Shown piece after piece: positions 47,689 through 57,719 of a stretch of 64,000 bases of DNA; position 1 is the first letter of the stretch, and the number at the start of each line of letters is the position of its first letter. The notes under the pieces were generated by a model. It saw only the letters and a list, made by a program, of their open reading frames with translations, did no database searches and was not told where the DNA came from. A program made the translations under genes and the position numbers. Origin of the DNA: Caenorhabditis elegans. Lineage: Eukaryota > Nematoda > Chromadorea > Rhabditida > Rhabditidae. The stretch covers positions 3,782,001 through 3,846,000 of the forward strand of contig NC_003282.8 of the NCBI RefSeq assembly GCF_000002985.6. Direction: 5' to 3'.

Positions 47689-50600
47689 TTAGCTGAAAAT
47701 TTTGACAAACTCCTCGTAGTCGATTTCTCCGTTTCCTGAAAAAATAAGTGTGAAAAATTTAAAATAAAATAAAAATTAATGTTTGTTGCGAAGCACGAAT
47801 TTTTTAAAAATCTGCTCCGCCGTTTTCTTGGTTTTGTAATGCAAAATTTTTCAAATAAAATTTTTCAAAAATGTAATAAAAATAAAATTTGGGAATTTTT
47901 GAAATCACACATTTGTTTTAGAAATCATTTTTTTTGAATTTAAAAAAAAAAGAAGAAAAAAATGCCCAAACTCAAAAACATTTTTTTGAGAATTATTTGA
48001 AAACTCAATTTTTATTTCAATGAAAAAAAATTTAAAGGTGATGAAGCCGAATTTTTATTGCTTTATTAGACTAAATATTGTCCTAAAACACCGGATTTCA
48101 AATTTAAGGTCTACGGATCACAAGAAATTACCAAATTTTGCAAAATTATAAATTAAATTTTAATTAATTTCAGGTCATTTTTTGAGCCGTCATAAATTTT
48201 TTTTGAAAAGTTTTGAAGAAATTTCATTTTGAGACTCGGTGTTTTCATACAGTTTCGAGTTTAATAAAGCAATAAAAGAATTTCGACTACACCACCATTA
48301 AAAATTTAATTACATAAATAATGACATCATTGAAAAATATCCAGATTTCTGAAACTTCAAAGTCCAAAAAATCTCCTCACCATCACAATCCACTTCATTC
48401 ATCATTTCCTCGACTTCAACTTCGTCGAAACACATTCCCATGTTGATCTGAAGCAGACATTTTATAAAAGAGCACCTGAAAGTGACAAGTACCATGAAAA
48501 GCTTAAACTCATTGGCTGTGATGACACCATTCCCGTCTCGATCGAAAATTTTGAACGCCTCTCGGATCATTTCAGAGTCTGTTTCTTTCATTATTCTGGA
48601 ATGTTTTTTGATAGGATTTTTTTGCGCAGAGAATCTACTTTATAACATTTAAAAAATAAGTGATGACCAAAAAAAGAACCAAAAATACACTTTATTTTCT
48701 TCCTTTTTTGTGCTTGCACCTCGCAGACATCTAATTATGTATAACGAGAGAAAAAAACTCAAAATGAAAAAAAATTCGTTTTTTGTTTGTCTTTAATGAA
48801 CACTATTACTGTTTTTGCCTGACTTCGGAAATATTAATACTTTCAAAAAAGTTATTGCATTAAAATATATTTTTATTTTTTGGTTTTTTTTTGGGAAAAT
48901 TCCAAAAATACTCTAAAAATCTAAAAATATACAAAACTTGTCAGAAATTATCGCCTTTTTCACTTCTATTCAAGTCGCTACACCCTTTCAAATCTGTTTC
49001 GTTTAAAAAAACATTATAAATAGAAATTTGGTCACACTTGGCATCTACAAGTTCAAAAAAAAAATTTAATAACTCTAAAAGTAACATTCAATTTTCGAAA
49101 ATTATTAAAACTTGCCTCGTGGTCTAAAAATCATAATTGTAAAAATTATTTCAAAATCCTAATAGGTCCAAATTTGTTCTCCAAAAAACTTATTGTTCCC
49201 CACTTTATGTCACCGCAAAAGGTCCATTAGTTTTTTCAACTTTTTACGACCTGAAAACCCATAAACAGAGGGCTCATTGAGCCTTCGGAGCCCTGCATTT
49301 GAGCTTTTGCAATACAAAAATAGTTAGAGAATTTGAATAATTTATTCCCACGGATTTTGAATTAATTTTAGTGACGTTTTGCTGGTTTTGCATACTTTTG
49401 AAACATTCATGAGGTGTTGCTCTTGGTAGTAAGTACACGGAACAAGATTTTCTGGTTTTTTTCTTAAAAATAATATTATGAAGATTTTTTTTGGTTTACT
49501 AGACTTTTTTTTGAATTTTTACATTCCATATATTTTTAAAAGCAACATATTTTTGTCAATGAATGGATAAATTGAAAAACTCTAGCTAAAATACAGTAAC
49601 CCAAAATTTCCAAAAAACTACAGTAACCGAGACATTTTCGTAGTGAGACCCAAAATTTCCAGAATTTTTTTGAGATGTTTTCCCAACTTTTAAAATGCCA
49701 TAACTCCGCCAATTTTGAAGATTTTCCAAAACTTTAGATCATGGAATAATCACCAAAATTCAATTTTTTTCAAAAATTGCAAAAAAAAAATCGCAGCAAA
49801 ACTACAGTAACCCAAGGTTTTTTTCCAAGCAGGATCCAAATTTCCAAAAAAAAAATTAGTTTTTTTTTAGAAATTTCAAACCACCTAATTTTTTTAAATG
49901 TATGTTTTATTTAAAACTTAAATTTTGAAATTTATAAGGAAACGTATCTACATTTTTACTTTTCTCGGACGTGCTCAATCACCAGTTCCGGCACGGAAAT
50001 CCGTGCTTAAACTAGAATAAACTAGAAAACTATTCCAAAAATACATTTCAGTAGCTTAATCCTTCTTTTATTTTTTCCCACTTTTTCACAACTTTTATTC
50101 AAACTCGTTTTATTTTCATAGTTTTCGATGACGTTTCAGTCCATATTTGTCACTCATCTCTCCTCTTCAGACACCTCCCTTTTGTGTATGTGTTGCCTAG
50201 AAATGCTCCGCCTACTTTGCTCTCATGATCATGCGATTTGGGAAATGTGTGTATACATATATAAAGTAAAGTAGTTGTATTACCTTTTCATCATAACGCA
50301 AAATTCTGGGAACTCGACTTGCCCGTTGCCGTCGAGATCCACGTCGTGTATGATTTCCATCATTTGCTGAAAATCTACCTTTTTTTGAGAGGCATGTAAT
50401 TGGGTTGCAATAAAATTTTTTTAAGTAGAACATTTTTTTAATAAAAGCTTAAAAAAAAGTTTTTGGAAATGTTCAACATTTTGGAAAATTGTTTTTGAAA
50501 ATTCAGTGGATTTTTCAGTGGAGTTCAGTGGATTTTTTAAAAATTGCAAAACATTTGAAAAAGATTCTAATTTTTTTCAATATTCTGAAAATGTTTCAGT

Positions 50601-51010
50601 TCAATTTTATAATTTAAAAGTTTCAGAAACTTCAAAAAAATATTTTTAAAAAACCGGAAATTTTTTTTTGGTTATTCCCAATACCCACAATCACAAAATT
50701 CAACTGAACATTGCTACCGTATACATACAGTAACCCTACTTTAATTACCGTAACCCTCACAATACCCCTTACCTGTTCCGTAGGATTCTGCCCCAAAGCT
50801 CTCATTGCGACACCCAACTCTTTAATCGAAATTGTTCCATTTCCGTCCTAAAAATTATTATTCAAAAAAATATCTTAATTTTTCCACTACCTTATCAAAG
50901 AGCAAAAATGCTTCTTTGAACTCGTGAATTTCTTCCTCTGTGAGCTGAGAAATCACAAGCTTAGACTCCTCAAACACCTCCTGTAGGGTCCTGGTACGCA
51001 TAATCGACAT
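47689..51010 (-). CDS. cal-3: Calmodulin-related four-EF-hand protein
   Basis: Six exons (50891-51010, 50773-50847, 50284-50366, 48493-48595, 48381-48447, 47689-47735) join in phase to 164 aa. All four calcium loops look complete: DKDGNGTISIKE, DLDGNGQVEFPE, DRDGNGVITANE and DCDGNGEIDYEE. The protein ends in EEFVKIFS. An N-terminal extension of about 20 residues (MSIMRTRTLQEVFEESK) precedes the calmodulin-like QLTEEEI, so this is a divergent relative rather than canonical calmodulin. It should act as a cytosolic calcium sensor; its target is unknown. The start follows a CTTCCAG acceptor by 9 nt. The intron 48448-48492 is 45 nt, open and in frame. The symbol rests on the remembered position next to bris-1 and osm-3. 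Confidence 0.94.
48031..48304. mobile_element. MITE of the TTAAAGGTG family in a cal-3 intron
   Basis: The left end, TTTAAAGGTGATGAAGCCGA, continuing with TTTTTATTGCTTTATTA, is an imperfect reverse complement of the right end, which finishes CTACACCACCATTAAA. The length is about 274 bp, without coding capacity. Its inner segment (GTCATTTTTTGAGCCGTCATAA, split here as GTCATTTTTTGAGCC and GTCATAA) is shared with the fragment at about 53330-53512. Confidence 0.75.
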
Positions 51011-51920
51011 GATTACTTTCTGGAAGGACATGAAAATTTTAGATCAAAGTCTCTATTTTATTAATTCTCTAGCTTGAATAATACCTATTGCAGGCTTAAA
51101 GAAGAATTGAAGAAAAAAACTTGACCAAGTCGAAAATAAACTGTATCAATTTCCCGAAAAGCCGTCCTTCATCTTTGTCCGCCTTTTTTCAAAGCTCAAG
51201 AGGTTCTTCTCAGCGCCCTATTTAATTTGCACACTGTTTCGCAATTTGATCACACTCTCGGGGCGAATTCAAATAAAGATGCGGCTGCTGGGGTGACTCC
51301 TCGACCATACGGGTTTACTTTCAAGTATTTAGATGGTTCTTGTAAGAGTTCGCAGGGCAACAATGGTGATGATTGAGAGAGACTAGAAAAGCGAGAGGTT
51401 GCAAAAAACTATCCAAAAATGTAGTACCTGGAATTGTGTACTAACTAGTGACAATTCACAATATTTTTGATATCCGTAATAGTTTTGCAAACTCCGTCGG
51501 AGCTACTACCCAGGGAAGTTTTCAACAAAAAAAAAACAAAATATAGCAAATCAAATTTTGAAGGAAACACCAGTTGAAAATTTATTTGCAACTGCAGTAA
51601 TCAGCGAAAAAAAATTTTACAGGAGCAGTCCGGATTTAAACCGATCTACTCTCTAACTAAAAAATATTAGTTTAAACTTTAAATAAAAAGTCTGCTAGTT
51701 TACAATTCCTTCGATACTACTAATTGGCTTTGAGTTAAAGTAGAGAGCTCCTCTGGGACCACTAGGTACCAAGTACTTTTTGTCTGAAAACATGACAATT
51801 CCCAGTGACGTAAACCATCATTGTTAGGCTTAATCCTCTTCTACTATTCTCACTATTACAAGCATTTCACACATAATGCCACGTTTCAAAGTTTATTTCA
51901 GGATTTCGGTAATCTCGAGA
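51011..51920. other. Divergent intergenic region, no feature seen
   Basis: About 0.9 kb separates the cal-3 start (-) from the small secreted-peptide gene (+) and must carry both promoters. 51120-51360 is moderately GC-rich and contains CGAAAAGCCGTCCTTC and CTCTCGGGGCGAATTC. No repeat or exon was recognised. Confidence 0.45.
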
Positions 51921-53866
51921 ATGCTTGCTCGACTAATCGCTTTGCTCATTGTGCTCGTCGCATTTGCGACCGCGTGGACTGTGGACGGTGAGTAATTGAT
52001 TAAAATTGAATGAAAGGAAAACGTGATTCTGTGAATGAAAGTATTACTCGGAAGTACTTTGGGATTAGATGGGATTACCGTATATCTTCTATTAATATGG
52101 CCTCCCTATTAGACTTGCACTCCCTATTAGTATTGCCCCTCGGAGACCTTCCGAAAATTAGTATTGCCCTACCTATTAGTCTTGCACTCTCTAATAGTCT
52201 TGCGTTAACTTTTTTGTATTGCAAACCCGTCTCGCTAATTTCAGGATTTCAACAACAATTTTTGCCTATTTTGCAACAGTTTTCACATCATTTCTACGAG
52301 ATTGAAGTTTTTGAACTTATATGAAAATCAAATTTTCTGAATTTTTACATATGATTCGAGTTTTTTCCAGGAAAAAACTAGTAAGCGCAAAGTCAGAAAA
52401 TGTTCTGAAAATTAGTATTGCACTCCTTATTAGTCTTGCACTCCCTATTAGTATTGCAAGCGGGAAGACCATCGAAAAATAGTATTGCAGCCATATTAAT
52501 AGAAGAAATACGGTAGCTGGAATCTTCCGCAATGGGGTTTTACTATCAGTACAGTATCTTCAGAATAGCTAGTGTTATCAAAAAGTTGTCAACTAACTAA
52601 ACTTTTTTGAATGGAATCCAACTTAAATCCGGTACACGGCTTCAAAACTTCAAATTTTGTAACAGCGTATGCTTATAAACATTATATTGTAACCGTTGAG
52701 TATTTAAACATAATATTATCTGTAAATATAAAATACTTAAGGGCACTGCCAATAGTTCTAGAACTGTATCTCTGGAGTGGGTAGAGATGCCGGAAAATTG
52801 TCCACTGACCAAATATAGGTAATTTAATTTTGAACAACTTGTCTTATTTGTTTTTGGAATATTCTGGACTGGCACACTTCTAGCTAACGATTGTTAAACC
52901 CCCAATATCTTAGTAGAACATACTAGCAGACAATTGTAAACTTAATTTCAAATACCAAACTCACTGTATTCCTGGACATTGTTGCCTCAAACGAAAGCCA
53001 AAAGCTCTTGGGAAGCTTCGGGAATCCATGAGTTATATTAAATTTTATAGTCTCCGGCACGGTTGGGTGATGTATCTGTTGACCCTTGTGACCTTTCGTC
53101 GAGCTAACACGAAAACATTTCGCCGACAGCTCGATTTTTCGATCCGACACGAAAATATTTGACATGATTCTTTTTGTTATTGTAGTTGATACAGTGGAGT
53201 AGTTCGACCTATAGATTAAATAATTGAATGTTTTTAGGAAAAACATTCAAAATTGTCTGAAAACCCCGAATTTCATAAGGCTGATAGATGACCTGAAGTT
53301 TCCTAATTTAACCAAATCATAACTAGACAGGGATTTCAAAAAAAATTTAATTTCCAGCTGCTTGACAAGTTGGTCAAATTTCAAATTCAACTAATGTTAG
53401 GTCATTTTTTAACCGCCATAACTTTTTTTTTGACAAGTTTTCAACAATTTTAATTACGAAATTCGGTGTTTTCAGACGATTTCGAGTTGACTACACCACT
53501 TTTAAAAAGTAAAGGTAAAAGTAAGAATAACTCGGGGTCAGAGGCTTATAAATTGGCAAAAGTTCCCACAGTCAAGTGCACTTATTATAGGCGTCGAGGA
53601 TCATCTGCCCGAGCACCAATACTCCCGTGGTCACGAGGCGAACTTCTTCCGCCAGCGGCTTCTCTCAGCGTTCAGGTAATTGCTTTTTTTCCAGAAATCC
53701 TCATGACTAAAAAATTACCTATACTTTCTCAGTTAACAATTTTTGTGTAGCAAAATTTATAAGCACTATTTCAAAAAAAAAAGGATTTTGCAGAAGCATC
53801 GACCCCCAGGTCTCGGAGAGCACATTGAACCGATTCACAAGATTTGTCCGCGAGGAGAACGAGTAA
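51921..53866 (+). CDS. Predicted 74-aa secreted peptide precursor
   Basis: Three exons (51921-51987, 53591-53675, 53794-53866) join in phase. The start lies 20 nt after a TTATTTCAG acceptor, consistent with SL trans-splicing. MLARLIALLIVLVVAFATA is a clear signal peptide. The mature part, about 55 aa, begins WTVDGVEDHLPEHQYSRG, includes FFRQRLLSAFRSIDP, and ends FTRFVREENE. It has no cysteine and no KR/RR processing site, so it is not a standard insulin or FMRFamide-type precursor. I do not recognise the family. The 1.6-kb first intron contains an inverted-repeat element. An alternative second exon starting at 53475 falls in repeat DNA and was rejected. Confidence 0.7.
52076..52515. mobile_element. 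440-bp inverted-repeat element in the peptide-gene intron
   Basis: The left end TACCGTATATCTTCTATTAA (then TATGGC) and the inverted right end differ by one base over 26 bp. Internal copies of CTATTAGTATTGC and CTCCCTATTAGTCTTGCACT fill the arms, so each half is itself repetitive. Its outer sequence matches the 223-bp MITE at 19250-19472. No coding capacity. Confidence 0.8.
53330..53512. mobile_element. Half of a TTAAAGGTG-family MITE
   Basis: TTAACCGCCATAACTTTTTTTT and the end ACTACACCACTTTTAAA match the inner part and right end of the element at 48031-48304; the other terminus is not apparent. This explains the 94-codon open frame here, whose first part (DDFELTTPLLKS) is translated repeat. 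Confidence 0.65.
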
Positions 53867-54647
53867 AGCAATCATGTTTAATACCTACTGTGTGATTGTT
53901 TTTATAAAGTGAATTGTAAACTGTTTCTGAGATTGCTTAAAGCACTTTAAAACTTTGCTAGTTAGATGTCAAAGTATCAGGAAATTATATTTTGAATCAA
54001 ATTATATTTAGTTCATAGATTTTCCAAAAATTCTAGAGTTACCAATCTCTGAACTGAAAAGTTCTGCTCTAGATCACAACAGAAACTTTAATTGACCACT
54101 GTTCGACCGATCATTTTTCGAAATTGAATTTAGCCGCTGATAAATAGGCTTTTTAAGGCAGAGATCAATGTGTAAAACGGGCTATGAATGAGAATGGGGT
54201 GGCGCGGTGCCGATTCTTAAAGTTTTTGGGTTGCCGGGTTTCAAATCTGTAAAAAATAGTTCGGTTCCACACGCTGCGACACTCTCCAGTGGCAAAATTT
54301 GATATTTTTGCTAAAATTTGGTTTTTCGAAACTTTGAAACACCGTCTCATTGCGAAATTCAAAATTTTTCACCCATTTTGGTCTGAAAAGGCAAAATATC
54401 CCATTTCGGTACTCCACGCCGAGTTGCCGAACTGTCTTAAAATTTGATAATTGTGAACTTCAGAAAATTGCCAATAGTATGCTCTGAAAATCTCGTCATT
54501 TTCCCAAAACTGGTCCCCAAAACCTAAAAATTTCAACAACCTCCCCCCTCTTCGAACCAAATCAACGAATCCCTTCAAAACCCGTAAAAGTTTGATGTGT
54601 TGTCAAATTCCAGGAAGCATCGGAAGATGTGCGTGTATAGAGGTTAT

Positions 54648-54848
54648 TTAGTATGAGCAGTGCCCCACCAACAAGCGGCTCTTCTTGATGCCCCGCTCGG
54701 TAACAATTGCCGAGAGAGCACCCGATTCGAGGAGTGACTTGTCTGCGCTCTCCGGCTTCACGACGCTATTTCTCCGGCCGGGCTCTTCCAATTCTACGGT
54801 ATTCCCTTGTGATAGCTCGTTAACAAGAGCCGCCATATACATACACAC
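54648..54848 (-). CDS. Doubtful 66-codon open frame
   Basis: The frame begins MCMYMAALVNELSQGN, includes SLLESGALSAIVTERG and ends LLVGHCSY. Codon use and composition look more coding-like than neighbouring shadows. However, there is no acceptor before the start, no poly(A) signal and no recognisable family, and the plus strand is open across the same DNA. It could be a single-exon small gene, an exon of an unrecognised model, or a GC-rich regulatory element. Confidence 0.2.
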   Translation of the reverse strand: MCMYMAALVNELSQGNTVELEEPGRRNSVVKPESADKSLLESGALSAIVTERGIKKSRLLVGHCSY

Positions 54849-55579
54849 ACAAAAAGAGACATCAAGGATGTTTGGTGGTGGTGGTGGTAGAGGAGTAGAG
54901 GAGAAGAAGACCCCAAACGAGTTTCCGAAGTCGGTTCCGGTGTTTAGAAGAAGGCTACCGTAGTCGGGTTGAATTGTAAATGAACCATTGTTGGAACACT
55001 AGAAGTTCGGGTACACGCGATTCAAGTTCCGTTCGGTTTTGAGTGAGTACGGAGTGAGTAAGGCAGCCGGTGGTTATAAGGCTACGGTAGCCCAGAAGCG
55101 TACACTTAGTTAAATTTGATAGTTAGCCAAAAAAGTTTGACTAAAAAATTAAAGTTAATATTATGGCCAACGTTTTGTTAGTCAACAAATTTTAATAGAT
55201 TTATCCATTAATAAGATAAAAGTATCCAAACAGTTGACCCGTTAATGGTCTGCAGTATACGCTAGCCTAGATTCAAGTGAAAATATATCGGTAGGTTTGA
55301 CAGCTAACAAAAAGTTTTCCACTAACAAAATGAAGCTAAAGATATGATCAATATGCTTTCAGTTTACATTTTTTGAGTGCTCTTAAACCAACATCAATAT
55401 TTTGTATTGAAACTAGGCACTTAGAACGTTCACATTTTTGTTAGATCATGTGTTCGTTAACACATGTGAATTTGTCAGCTATCAAAAAGTTGCCAACTAA
55501 AAAAATATTCACAAAACGAAATTTTACATTATTTTTTAGTTAACAAGTTTTGTCTGACACCAACAAAATCCCCCTACTC

Positions 55580-56290
55580 CCACTTTTCAGGTTGTCGAAA
55601 GTTTTTTGCTCAGGAAGGGCTCAGGCTCCAGGAATGGGAGAAAAAGCGGTCCCTTGATGAAATATGGTGAAGATTGATGGCGTAGGTTGTCGCTGTGTTG
55701 CCATTTCTTGTGTGTGAAGGTTTTCCCCGTAGGGGCTCGGGGCCGTTTTGACGAGGTGAAGCTTTTGACAAGTGTCGGCGGCGGCAGCTTCGGAGAATTG
55801 TTTTGCCTGGAGAAGTGTTTGATTGGCAGGCGCGTTTGCTACCGTGCCGTGGCTCTTGGGAATTCGGATTTATCAATCACTTTGGCTCAAGAGCAGGGGA
55901 GGAATGCGGAGGAGTTACGGAATCACTTTTGGACATAGTCATGTACTTTTAAAGGACTTTGCAACTTGGCCGAGGTGGTGGTTGCCGATCCCCGGTCAGC
56001 ACGCCCGTAAAATATTCAAGACCCTACCCGCGCGGGGCGGCCTCATCAAAGGAGCCTATTCATAAGCGTATGATGATCTGTGCGGTAGGAGCCCCTGGGG
56101 AGCATCGGGGAGAATAGTCTCGCGGAAACGATCATCCATGATTCGCGATTTATAGCCACGTTTCTTTCAGACACCTTGGGGAGCAATTCCAAAACGCACC
56201 GGCACCCACCACATTTGTTCCAATTTATGGCCCTATTTTGACAGCGGCGGCCGGCGCAGTTGCATTTTGCGGCTCGTCCCATTTAGGAAA
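55580..56290. promoter_or_regulatory. GC-rich island, possible cis-regulatory region
   Basis: About 0.7 kb stands out from AT-rich surroundings, with GTCGGCGGCGGCAGCTTCGG, ACCCGCGCGGGGCGGCC and GGCGGCCGGCGCAG. It is open on both strands without splice structure, which is common for GC-rich non-coding DNA. It lies about 1.5-2 kb upstream of the membrane-protein gene, so an enhancer or distal promoter is the simplest reading. Confidence 0.3.
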
Positions 56291-56381
56291 GCAGGATAAG
56301 GAGAAGGAGAAGGAAATGTTGAAATTGGAAGAATGAGAGGCTATTTTCAGATTGTGAATTCCTCTAATTATGTTGGAAGCG

Positions 56382-56523
56382 TGGCTACTACTCAGAAAAT
56401 CACAGGTTCGACCCCAGTGTCTTATCCAAGGTTTTCGGAGTCTGGCACAGTAGGCCTCTAAAGGCACCTCAGGTTCGACCACCGGACCTTGCTCTATCGA
56501 TTTTCTCAGCGTGGCTCAGTAGG
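56382..56523 (+). repeat. tRNA-like A/B-box remnants in tandem
   Basis: A-box matches TGGCACAGTAGG (56443-56454) and TGGCTCAGTAGG (56512-56523), with a weaker TGGCTACTACTCAG at 56382. B-box matches are GGTTCGACCCC (56405-56415) and GGTTCGACCAC (56472-56482). Spacing between like boxes is 61-69 bp, suggesting degenerate tandem copies of a tRNA-like unit. No cloverleaf can be drawn, so these are remnants, perhaps of a tRNA-derived element. A similar GGCTGGTTCGAATTTGGG lies near 60081. Confidence 0.45.
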
Positions 56524-56589
56524 TTCCACCCTCAGCATGGTATTTCGCTAAACAGTAGCGTCACGCAAAGCCTAGAAAATTTGACAGTC

Positions 56590-56730
56590 AAATCAAGGGT
56601 CGGCGAACGATTTTTTCCGGCAAAACGGCGGATTGCCGGAATTGAAAACTTCCCACAAATCGGAAAACCGGCAACTTGCCGATTTGCCGAATTCGTCAAT
56701 GAAAAAAATTTGCCGAACGGCAATGAGTCA
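56590..56730. repeat. GCCGGAATT / TTGCCGATTTGCCGAAT palindromic repeat
   Basis: Inverted words, including GCGGATTGCCGGAATTG, GGAAAACCGGCAACTTGCCG and TTTGCCGAACGGCAATG, can pair over about 140 bp. They match 36760-36838. Confidence 0.6.
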
Positions 56731-57590
56731 TATTTTTGTACAAATTGTTTTTTTTTGTTTGAAAACCCCTAAACCCATAATTTCCTCTCGAAAGTGGTAA
56801 TCCGACCAATCAATGTAACAGATGTGTGTATATTTGTAAGATTACCGGGTCATCACCACTTCTTACCACCACTCGAGACGATATAAACACAGTGGCAGAA
56901 TGGTGGTGCACAGGTATCAGGTTACACAGGTTTTGACAGGTCTTCCGGGGTCAACGGGTCCCCCAACTTTGGAGAGGCTTCATCGGACCCTCGCTTGGAT
57001 TCGGTATGCATTCTTAATATGCAAATTCGAACATATCTACATCTGTCTCTCCTGCTGATATTGTTGTTGCGTGTGTTGCTGAAGAAGGATGCGACGACGA
57101 AGGCTTTGTCTGTGATAGATTGATGCATATCGGTAAATGCATTAATAAATTATTGAAGTGTATGTATCTGATGGGACCTCCTGGCTCAGGAGTCCTGGTG
57201 TAGGAGGATACGGTAATGGGATATTTGATTTCAGGAATTGAGTTCAATTTTTGAATATTTTCGATGCATTTTTAATAGCTATCAGTCCTGCCGAGATAAA
57301 AAGTTCTAAGAATTTAAAATTTGGTCAGTGCATTCTTAAACTTTAAGCAAGCTTATCTTAAAGAAAACTGAAGATATCAAAAAGTTTCCAACTAGCAATT
57401 TGTTCAGAATAAAATTGTTATTTTCCTAAATTTTGTCAGGTGTAAATTTTTTTATCACTACCTAATCCATCTAGATACAGGGAGCTGAAAATTTGAGTCT
57501 AATCAGTTTTTTTCAGGTGTTATTCTGCAGAGAAGCGCAAGATTCTATGTTACATGAAAATCTGCGTAATTTTTTTCAGAACTTCATAAA

Positions 57591-57716
57591 ATGTCTTTCC
57601 CCCAAATTGTTTTCTCCTGGCAACACGACAAATCTCCTAGGAGCCGGCGGAGCAGAGCTCCCACTGACTCAACTTTATCCCCAAATTTTGTATTTTCATC
57701 TCAATTTCCAAACTAA
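57591..57716 (+). CDS. Upstream ORF of the membrane-protein gene, 41 codons
   Basis: It opens 11 nt after a TTTTTTTCAG acceptor with MSFPQIVFSWQHDKSPRSRR and ends at TAA. The main start codon follows at 57720 in the same frame, after one lysine codon (TAA-AAA-ATG). If transcripts begin or are trans-spliced at 57579, this is a real uORF that would lower translation of the downstream frame. If they begin later it is merely upstream DNA. Confidence 0.35.
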   Translation: MSFPQIVFSWQHDKSPRSRRSRAPTDSTLSPNFVFSSQFPN

Positions 57717-57719
57717 AAA

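Larger units (their letters stand above)
53867..57590. other. 3.7-kb region between the two small plus-strand genes
   Basis: 53.9-54.6 kb is ordinary AT-rich DNA. 54.65-54.96 kb has a small GC-rich open stretch (separate entry). 55.1-55.55 kb is AT-rich. 55.58-56.29 kb is unusually GC-rich for this window. 56.38-56.52 kb has tRNA-like boxes. 56.6-56.73 kb is CGGCAA palindromic repeat. The part nearest 57.5 kb is the probable promoter of the membrane-protein gene. No multi-exon gene was found. Confidence 0.45.

Noticed and set aside
53466..53750. Plus-strand 94-codon frame starting MFSDDFELTTPLL as an exon of the small peptide gene
   Set aside because: Its first part is the end of a MITE also present at 48031-48304; the acceptor at 53590 gives a natural protein in a different frame with correct phase into 53794.
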